A DNA stretch of 10,039 nt from an uncultured Bacteroidales bacterium. Lineage in GTDB: Bacteria; Bacteroidota; Bacteroidia; Bacteroidales; F082. How positions within the stretch are numbered: the stretch's first letter is position 1; each line of letters starts with the position of its first letter. Location of the stretch: positions 1-10,039 of the forward strand of contig CAMKAR010000056.1 in NCBI GenBank assembly GCA_946410535.1, read 5' to 3'. The translations under genes and the position numbers were made by a program. The notes below the pieces were generated by a model. That model made no database searches, was not told the DNA's origin, and was given only the letters and a program-made list of their open reading frames with translations. Below are positions 1-5,278 of this stretch, in pieces.

Positions 1-6
1 GTATTT

Positions 7-1524
7 TCATTCCTTGATCCACTTCCCAACTTCCGCTTCCTTCCCATCTACAATCACCTTCCAAACATAAACACCCAAAGGCCAATCCGTTGCATCAATC
101 GCAGTCACGTTCTCCGTGAGAGCTTGGCTGTGGATGAGTTTTCCGTTCATATCATACACTTCCACGCGGGCGTTCTGCAAGGCCGTGCGGATATTGAGCA
201 CATCCTTCCCCGGATTAGGATAAGCCACCGCCACGACGAAACCAGCGTTATGGGCTTCCTCAATGTCATCCAAGATGCCTTGACTGACTTTGAATATGGT
301 GTGCTCCCAGACAGAGGGGTCTTCCCTGTTAAAGCCAATACATATCACAAGACAGCCTCCATTGGGACTAGCATGAACGCTTACCGGATACAAAGCCCTT
401 GTTTCGTTGTGATAATAGATCTCGCCTTTCTTGTATAAGTCTTCGTCAAGCCAAGCAAGATAAAAATTATTGCAGATATCTATGCTGGCTCGAAAGTCCA
501 TGTGCGCAAGCATGTAAACGTCGCCCGATTCGGTGAAATCAATGGCGTTTTGTTGGGCACCTTGGCTGTCGACCAGCCGATGCATGCCCCAAGTGTAGTT
601 TTCCTCAACGAAGTTTTCATCCATCACCGCCATGCCTATCTCATCGTCAATGGGTTGCGGATATGGGGTGTTCACGCTTCCTACGACGTATATCTTACCG
701 TTGTACGGATTGGCATGGTAGGAATCGGGGTCTTCAATCATGCCAGGATATATGAAACTACTAATATTCTCTCTCTTCAACACTGTGTTCAACTCCGAAT
801 CAAGCAGATAGCCATTGACATAAATGCCGTAATAGGAGCCGTAATCGTTTAACTCCTGTACTATAAGTCGGCACCCCAAGGAATCGGGAGCAGGTTCAAG
901 CCAATGGTTGAAAACACAATGAATCAAGTCATCGAAAACCCGTTCTCCGACCAACTCACCTTTGGAATCGAATTTCATAATCCTAACTCCTGTCATTACT
1001 TGATTTCCGTTGGAACGTTTGTAAAGGCTGTCTGGGGCGTAGGCAAGAAAACTAGTACCATCCTTGCAAACGACGGCTCTTGTTATGTAGGTCTGCCAAC
1101 CGTCTTCGAGCATGAAATCACCCACCTTGCCACTATAGTCTTTCACTGTCATCTGCAAGTCTTCGTCAATTTCAATGGCGTGAAACGTGGTCGAATCCTC
1201 CACAGTCTCATAAAAGAACTGCAAGTATTTGTGGTTGGGTAATCTCATGAAACGGGAAACGAGATAGGTTTCAGATTCTGGCGCGAATGAGTAATCGACG
1301 GCACCAAGTATTTCGCCATTCTCCCGCATTTTGATAAACTGAAACTTCTCCGTGTTTGTGGTAAACACAATCATTTCCTCCGTGTTGATGTACTGCGCAT
1401 AAACAGGCGTGGCTTCATCTGTCACGAAGACTTCTTCAAGGTCGTAAGGCTGCTGTGCTTTCAGTGACGCTATTCCCACTGCTATCAGGAACGCAAGCAG
1501 GGTGTAAATTCTTGTTGCTTTCAT
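7..1524 (-). CDS. Secreted propeller-like protein of unknown function with T9SS type A sorting domain
   Basis: I do not recognise a specific function for this 505-aa protein. Residues 1 to about 23 form a signal peptide (MKATR, a hydrophobic stretch, cleavage near LKA-QQ). The body (about 25-420) has recurring strands that end in an aromatic or hydrophobic run followed by an acidic turn, for example 'IEIDEDLQ', 'MKFDSKGEL', 'LLDSELN', 'VMDENFVE' and 'WLDEDLY'. This suggests a beta-propeller or similar blade repeat, which is inference. The last 71 residues, from YPNPGKD at 435 to GKWIKE, are a T9SS type A C-terminal sorting domain, so the product should cross the outer membrane and be attached to the surface or released. 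It starts four bases after the stop of the upstream secreted-protein gene and is almost certainly co-transcribed with it. Their sorting domains match at 49 of 71 positions, while the bodies look unrelated. Confidence 0.9.
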   Translation of the reverse strand: MKATRIYTLLAFLIAVGIASLKAQQPYDLEEVFVTDEATPVYAQYINTEEMIVFTTNTEKFQFIKMRENGEILGAVDYSFAPESETYLVSRFMRLPNHKYLQFFYETVEDSTTFHAIEIDEDLQMTVKDYSGKVGDFMLEDGWQTYITRAVVCKDGTSFLAYAPDSLYKRSNGNQVMTGVRIMKFDSKGELVGERVFDDLIHCVFNHWLEPAPDSLGCRLIVQELNDYGSYYGIYVNGYLLDSELNTVLKRENISSFIYPGMIEDPDSYHANPYNGKIYVVGSVNTPYPQPIDDEIGMAVMDENFVEENYTWGMHRLVDSQGAQQNAIDFTESGDVYMLAHMDFRASIDICNNFYLAWLDEDLYKKGEIYYHNETRALYPVSVHASPNGGCLVICIGFNREDPSVWEHTIFKVSQGILDDIEEAHNAGFVVAVAYPNPGKDVLNIRTALQNARVEVYDMNGKLIHSQALTENVTAIDATDWPLGVYVWKVIVDGKEAEVGKWIKE

Positions 1525-1528
1525 CGTA

Positions 1529-3058
1529 TTATTGTTTTATCCATTTTCCGTTTTCTGCTTCCTGGCCGTTTGAAATCACCTTCCAAACATAACTTCCCGA
1601 AGCCCATTTCTCAGCATTAATCGAGGTTGTTTCATTGGTAATTTCTTGATGGTGAATCAGTTTTCCGTTCGAATCATACACTTCGACATAAGCATTTGGC
1701 AGAGCCGTGCGGATATTGAACACATCTTTTCCGGGGTTGGGATAAACTGATGATAAAGCAACAGACTCGTTGCTTTCATCAACAGCTTCAATACCATCCT
1801 CGAACATCGGGATGTTGTAAGGTTCATAAACAGACACCCAATGCTTGTAAATTGAGGGATCTTCTTGCATATCCACCCAAGCGTTGAGGGCATCCACCAT
1901 GACATCGGTAGAAGTGGAGCCTACCATCACACTTGTTTCCAGTTGGCACGGACCTGTGGGCAAGAACTCTGCGCATTGGGCGACATCGCCCAAAGTAAGT
2001 CCAAACAAGCCAGCATATTCATAATTGTTCCAAATATGGCCATAGCAGTTTTCCACAACACAACCTTCCATGTTTTGGCCAACAATTGAGCCGCCATAAG
2101 TGGCTCTCAATACCGAAATACTCTCGGCGAAACAGTTCTTCACAACAGCCTTATATCCGCCTGTTTGTGATTTTGGATCCGTTTCGTTAAAACAAGCCAC
2201 TCCACCCAACGCATAAGCTCCTTCCAGACATTCCAAAAAATATCCGTAGTAAAAGCAATTGCATATTTCAGCATCAGCATAGCCTCCTTCTGAAAGGTTC
2301 TTGAAAACGATGCCTCCTGCGCGGTCTCCTGCTCCCATAGCATGATTGCCATAGACATAAGCACAATTCCTGATTGTGGAATTGCGGTTCAGTCCGACCA
2401 CCCCTCCAAGATTATTCACATCCATACCACTGGAACTCACAAAAATCTTGACAATGCAGCCATCCACCAATGACAATGAATCTGCAAAGCCGACCATGCC
2501 CCCATCGTAATATTGTTCATAATCCGGCCCAAAAACAAGGTGACGATTGGCAAGACCACCTGAATTGATAGTAATATCTTTCACGATGCCATGACATATA
2601 TATCCAAAGAATCCAAAATCAAGATTGGTCTCTTCGTCGCTTATCCCACCTTGATTCAGTCCAATGTACAAACCATCAAGTGTATGACCACCTCCATCGA
2701 AAGTGCCCTTGAAAGGATGCTCCCGGCTGCCAATAGGCGTAAAGCGCAATTTTGCCACGGCTTCAAAGTCTATATCGTTAGTTAGTCGCACAGTGCGGCC
2801 GTTGAAGTCATCTGGAATGCAACCGTTCAAGCCATTCACCACACTTGGAAGCCAAGCCAAGCCTTCTACCGTCGAGATTTCTACATTGCCATTGACATCA
2901 ATAACATAACCAGTGGGCTGCTCTGTAACCTCATCAATCCAATAAGGGTAATTTATGTAATCCCTTTCTTTTTCCGTTCCGTCCACGCCTTGGGCATGGC
3001 ACCATGCCGCCGAAAGGAGCAAGGCGAGCATCAGAACCGTTTGTCTCAAGTCTTTCAT
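1529..3058 (-). CDS. Secreted GLUG-like beta-helix protein with T9SS type A sorting domain
   Basis: This 509-aa protein has a signal peptide at residues 1-22 (hydrophobic core, cleavage near CHA-QG). Residues 90-165 follow the usual start of GLUG/beta-helix adhesin-like proteins: 'LTNDIDF', then 'FTPIG', 'FKGTFDGGGHTLDGL' and 'FGFFGY'. From 185 to about 360 there are five or six degenerate repeats of roughly 30-45 residues, each with a GG-hydrophobic-G or AGLFG element and an 'NC' element (NCAYVYG, NCFYYG, NCFAES, NCYGH). These are expected to stack as a right-handed beta-solenoid. A T9SS type A sorting domain runs from YPNPGKD at 439 to the end. The family is usually described as surface adhesin-like; the ligand here is unknown. 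It is the first gene after the regulator at 3198-4838 and its regulatory region, and it leads a two-gene operon. The start is supported by a promoter-like element about 28 bases upstream. Confidence 0.92.
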   Translation of the reverse strand: MKDLRQTVLMLALLLSAAWCHAQGVDGTEKERDYINYPYWIDEVTEQPTGYVIDVNGNVEISTVEGLAWLPSVVNGLNGCIPDDFNGRTVRLTNDIDFEAVAKLRFTPIGSREHPFKGTFDGGGHTLDGLYIGLNQGGISDEETNLDFGFFGYICHGIVKDITINSGGLANRHLVFGPDYEQYYDGGMVGFADSLSLVDGCIVKIFVSSSGMDVNNLGGVVGLNRNSTIRNCAYVYGNHAMGAGDRAGGIVFKNLSEGGYADAEICNCFYYGYFLECLEGAYALGGVACFNETDPKSQTGGYKAVVKNCFAESISVLRATYGGSIVGQNMEGCVVENCYGHIWNNYEYAGLFGLTLGDVAQCAEFLPTGPCQLETSVMVGSTSTDVMVDALNAWVDMQEDPSIYKHWVSVYEPYNIPMFEDGIEAVDESNESVALSSVYPNPGKDVFNIRTALPNAYVEVYDSNGKLIHHQEITNETTSINAEKWASGSYVWKVISNGQEAENGKWIKQ

Positions 3059-3085
3059 TTTGACATCATTTTTGATTTGCGCCTA

Positions 3086-3117
3086 CAAAAATATATCAAA
3101 ATTCCGCCAAAAAACAA
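3086..3117 (-). promoter_or_regulatory. Bacteroidota-type promoter for the two-gene secreted-protein operon
   Basis: On the minus strand, TATTTTTGT (box TATTTTTG at 3086-3093) matches the Bacteroidota -7 consensus TAnnTTTGY. A TTG lies 21 bases further upstream (3115-3117) in the position of the -33 element. The start codon at 3058 is only about 28 bases beyond the -7 box, so the leader would be about 20 nt. Almost the same stretch, with a T-rich run, GGC, a second T-rich run and TATA before TTTTG, occurs before the 540-aa gene at 9761-9793. That agreement between two paralogous loci supports the call. A TTTG at only 14 bases spacing is a less likely alternative -33 element. Confidence 0.5.
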
Positions 3118-3131
3118 CCCCAAGTGCCAAG

Positions 3132-3196
3132 TACAGGTTTTTGTTCTTGGTTGAGTTTGATAATCAATGCATTATGAAATAACAATACAGGTTTTT
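3132..3196 (-). promoter_or_regulatory. Putative operator region: paired AAAAACCTGTA motifs flanking TTGATTATCAA
   Basis: Read on the minus strand, AAAAACCTGTA occurs at 3186-3196, one base after the regulator stop codon, and again at 3132-3142. Between them lies the perfect odd palindrome TTGATTATCAA (3157-3167), 18 bases from the first motif and 14 from the second. The second motif is 14 bases from the TTG of the promoter. The same elements at the same spacings (within one base) follow the other regulator at 9808-9873, while the spacer sequences differ. I found no other AAAAAYCTGTA in the window on either strand. I infer binding sites for the upstream regulator or another shared factor. The function is not shown by the sequence alone. 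Confidence 0.55.
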
Positions 3197-3197
3197 C

Positions 3198-4838
3198 TCA
3201 GTCTGCAAGGGCTGAAATCGGGTCAAAACCGACCTTTTTCTTGATGTTGGAGCGGTATTTTTGGGCTGTGTTTTCGGTCAGGCCGAGAAGGTCGGCTTCT
3301 TCCTTGACGCGGAATTGCAGGAAGGAAAGGACGACGATGCGCCGCTCGGTCTCGTTCAGGTTGGGGCAGGCGGCTTTCAGCCGCTCCATGGCCTTTGGAT
3401 AGGCGGCCTCAAACTCGTCGAGGATGCGCTGCAGCCGGTCTTTGACGCGCGATTGGTAGATGACCATCACGCGCCGTTGCAGCATCTCCTTTTGCTGGCC
3501 CGTGATTTGTCCCAATTCGACTTCCAGCAGGCGTTGTGCTTCGCGAAGCCTCAGCACCTCGATTTCCTTGTTTTTCCGGTAGCGGGAAACAAAAAGCAAC
3601 GTCAGCAACAATGCGATGAACAGCAAGGCAATCAGCAAGTAAAGCCTCGTGCGTTTCATCTGATGCTCGTTGTCTTTATTCTGAAGCTCCATCTTGAGGT
3701 CGTACTCCTCTTTGACTTTGGCGACGGCCATCATCTCCGAAACGTCGTCATGATCCATGCCAAGGTACAGATTGACGTAATGCAGCGCTTTTTCGTTGTC
3801 GCCTAAAGCAAGATATGATTGATAAAGATAGTGTGCGGCTTCGCTTTTCCACAGCGACCTCGGCATTTCATAGACTTGCTTGGCGTAATACATGCAGGAG
3901 TCGTATTGGTGCAGCTCGCAATAAGCATAGGCAAGGACATCCATGACATCGGATTTGTACTTTGTAAGTGTGTCGCCTAAGATGTCGAGGCTTTTTTTGC
4001 TTTCTGCAACTGCTTTTAGGAGCAATGTTTTCGCCTCTGTATCATCCTCATAAAGATGGTTCTCCAGCATGTTCTTATAAAGCCTCGCCAACAGGGAATG
4101 GTATAAAGCCATGTCTTCGCGGTTGCCTCTTTTTTCTGCCGACAGGTATCCCCTTTCGAAATACTTGAAACTGCTGTCGGGCTCATTGAGTCTCATATAG
4201 GACAATCCCAAACCGTATGCCGTGGTTGTATGCATCGTGTATAGATGGTTATCGTAAAAAAAGGCTTCCGTCGGCTTCAAGTAACGGATGCTTTCCCAAT
4301 AGTAATGGCTCTCAGCGTACGCCATGCCCAACCTCATGGTGATTGAGTATTTAATATTGTCAATGACGTTCTGTTCAGTAGTTGGTTTTGGAGAGTACGA
4401 AACGAAGCGCTCATCCACGTGACGGCAGCACTCAATGCTTTGGAGTGCCTTTAGTTGATAGTCGAGTACGAACTTGACGCCTTTTCTGGTCATCAAGGCA
4501 TCAAGGGAGATGGTCCAATAGGTAATGGCTTCAAGAAATTGGTCCTTGCCATTGGCGAAATAGTTCTCGGCTTCATGGAGTAGCGAATCCGTCTCGGCCC
4601 CGACTTTCCATTGGAGCTGATTGGTTCGCGCCTTCAAGAGGCAGTAATGCGCACGTTCTTTCTCGGAAAGCACCGAAATATCGAGCGTGTCGAGGATTCG
4701 GGCGGCGCTGTCGGGCTTTGGTTGGTAGAATTGTTCTATGCGATAAAGCACGTCCTCCTCGGGCGGAGGTGGCGTTTGCTGTCTGGCGCAGGCGGTCAGA
4801 AAGGAAAAAGCCAACACTATGGGCAACCACGTTTTCAT
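3198..4838 (-). CDS. Membrane-anchored TPR-like regulator with LuxR-type helix-turn-helix
   Basis: The protein has 546 aa when begun at 4838. That start gives a lipoprotein signal (MKTWLP, a hydrophobic core, then lipobox L-T-A-C with Cys17). The frame stays open to an ATG at 4970, but that extension is charged and proline-rich and would bury the signal. Residues about 30-390 are alpha-helical and TPR-like (for example 'LLKARTNQL', 'GLGLSYMRLNEPDSSFKYF', 'LYQSYLALGDNEKALHYV'). A single membrane helix spans about 398-419, followed by a coiled coil at about 422-470. The C-terminus (492-546) is a LuxR/GerE-like helix-turn-helix with 'EEADLLGLTENTAQKYRSN'. The expected topology is a periplasmic sensor domain joined to a cytoplasmic DNA-binding domain, a one-component system. 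The ligand is unknown. It lies directly upstream of two T9SS cargo genes and is paralogous to the partial gene at the right edge, with 33 of 54 identical C-terminal residues. Confidence 0.88.
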   Translation of the reverse strand: MKTWLPIVLAFSFLTACARQQTPPPPEEDVLYRIEQFYQPKPDSAARILDTLDISVLSEKERAHYCLLKARTNQLQWKVGAETDSLLHEAENYFANGKDQFLEAITYWTISLDALMTRKGVKFVLDYQLKALQSIECCRHVDERFVSYSPKPTTEQNVIDNIKYSITMRLGMAYAESHYYWESIRYLKPTEAFFYDNHLYTMHTTTAYGLGLSYMRLNEPDSSFKYFERGYLSAEKRGNREDMALYHSLLARLYKNMLENHLYEDDTEAKTLLLKAVAESKKSLDILGDTLTKYKSDVMDVLAYAYCELHQYDSCMYYAKQVYEMPRSLWKSEAAHYLYQSYLALGDNEKALHYVNLYLGMDHDDVSEMMAVAKVKEEYDLKMELQNKDNEHQMKRTRLYLLIALLFIALLLTLLFVSRYRKNKEIEVLRLREAQRLLEVELGQITGQQKEMLQRRVMVIYQSRVKDRLQRILDEFEAAYPKAMERLKAACPNLNETERRIVVLSFLQFRVKEEADLLGLTENTAQKYRSNIKKKVGFDPISALAD

Positions 4839-4842
4839 GACT

Positions 4843-4851
4843 GCAAAAATA
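4843..4851 (-). promoter_or_regulatory. Possible -7 box just upstream of the regulator gene
   Basis: The minus strand reads TATTTTTGC, a match to TAnnTTTGY, ending only four bases before the ATG at 4838. If used, the transcript would begin at or next to the start codon and be nearly leaderless. No convincing -33 TTTG is seen at 19-22 bases; the nearest TTG is 28 bases away. A small 6-bp inverted repeat (GTGATT at 4866-4871, AATCAC at 4881-4886) lies in the same upstream stretch. AT-rich sequence makes a chance match fairly likely. Confidence 0.25.
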
Positions 4852-4953
4852 AGAATTTTTTGAATGTGATTTACTTTTTCAATCACTTCCCCATCTTCAT
4901 CAAGGCCCCTGAGCATGTGGTCCCTGATTTTTACAGATGGGGGCGGTGGCTTT

Positions 4954-5150
4954 TCACTCAAAAAAGGCATCGCCGGTCACTTGTCGTGGCACACGGCGAC
5001 TGTACATGTTGTCTTTCTGGCCGAATGAAGTGATGTAAGCGATGGAAAGCGTTTTCTTGGTCTTTGTCACTTTGCGGAAGATGTTCATGCGCTGCTGCAT
5101 ATAAGCATCGTAGCTTTTCGTGATTTCGTATTCGCCTTGCGCGTATATAA
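4954..5150 (-). pseudogene. 3' remnant of a COG1672-like AAA ATPase gene
   Basis: About 64 codons of open frame end in TGA at 4954-4956. The translation resembles, from memory of the family, the extreme C-terminus of the Bacteroidales ATP-binding proteins of the COG1672 type. These end with a nuclease-like 'CEMKY' strand, then '.Y.I...Y', 'F...T.T.KT', 'ITTFG' and '.DDLF'. Here I see 'YAQGEYEITKSYDAYM', 'MNIFRKVTKTKKT', 'YITSFG' and 'GDAFFE' in that order. The Walker A/B ATPase part (several hundred residues) is absent. Upstream of about 5150 the frame simply runs into a palindrome. A complete gene would be roughly 1.1-1.6 kb, so this is a decayed fragment, probably left by an internal deletion or by recombination. 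It is unlikely to make a working protein. Confidence 0.65.
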
Positions 5151-5151
5151 A

Positions 5152-5192
5152 TTTTGGCGCAATCTTGTAAAAAATACGAGATTGCGCCAAAA
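5152..5192. repeat. Strong palindrome (18-bp stem, 5-nt loop)
   Basis: TTTTGGCGCAATCT (5152-5165) is perfectly complementary to 5179-5192. The stem continues inward through one T/G position (5166/5178) and three more pairs (5167-5169 with 5175-5177) to a loop of five A residues at 5170-5174. The T/G position would be a U-G wobble in plus-strand RNA. It lies about 90 bases beyond the end of the protease gene, so it could stop or stabilise that transcript. However, the tail after the stem on the minus strand begins with A residues rather than a T run, so it is not a standard intrinsic terminator. It also abuts the break point of the ATPase remnant, so it may be the former leader of that gene or a mobile-element end. 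Confidence 0.75.
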
Positions 5193-5219
5193 ATAATAGT
5201 GTTTTTGCTGATAATCAAA
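5188..5219 (-). promoter_or_regulatory. Bacteroidota-type promoter TTTG-N20-TATTTTTG
   Basis: On the minus strand, TTTG (5216-5219), a 20-base spacer and TATTTTTG (5188-5195) fit the Bacteroidota consensus TTTG-N19-20-TAnnTTTG well. Transcription would start inside the palindrome at 5152-5192 and run through the ATPase remnant towards the regulator start at 4838. It may be the original promoter of the lost ATPase gene, now possibly serving the regulator with a leader of about 340 nt. Its -33 region contains TGATAATCAA (plus strand, 5209-5218), 10 of 11 bases of the palindrome found in the operator region at 3157-3167. Confidence 0.45.
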
Positions 5220-5278
5220 ACATTACATTATTTGCATTTTATCCCACTTCCACGCCTGCGTCGTGACTGCTCTATGTT

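Noticed and set aside
3261..3806. Plus-strand open frame of 181 codons opposite the regulator gene
   Set aside because: It is antisense to the HTH, coiled-coil and membrane-helix region of the regulator, and its translation is low-complexity and resembles no family.
4930..4940. TACAG-containing sequence near 4932 as another operator copy
   Set aside because: It lacks the T run after TACAGR (it reads TACAGATGG) and has no second copy or TTGATTWTCAA at the expected distance.
4839..4970. N-terminal extension of the regulator to an ATG at 4970
   Set aside because: The extension would put 44 charged and proline-rich residues before a clear lipoprotein signal peptide, and it overlaps the end of the ATPase remnant in another frame.
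4954..5190. An intact small protein of 78 aa
   Set aside because: The first ~14 codons come from the palindrome, and the remainder looks like the tail of a much larger ATPase.
5152..5192. Palindrome as a standard intrinsic terminator of the protease gene
   Set aside because: The sequence after the stem in that direction begins AAAATTTATATA rather than a T run. A termination role is possible but not supported enough to call it one.
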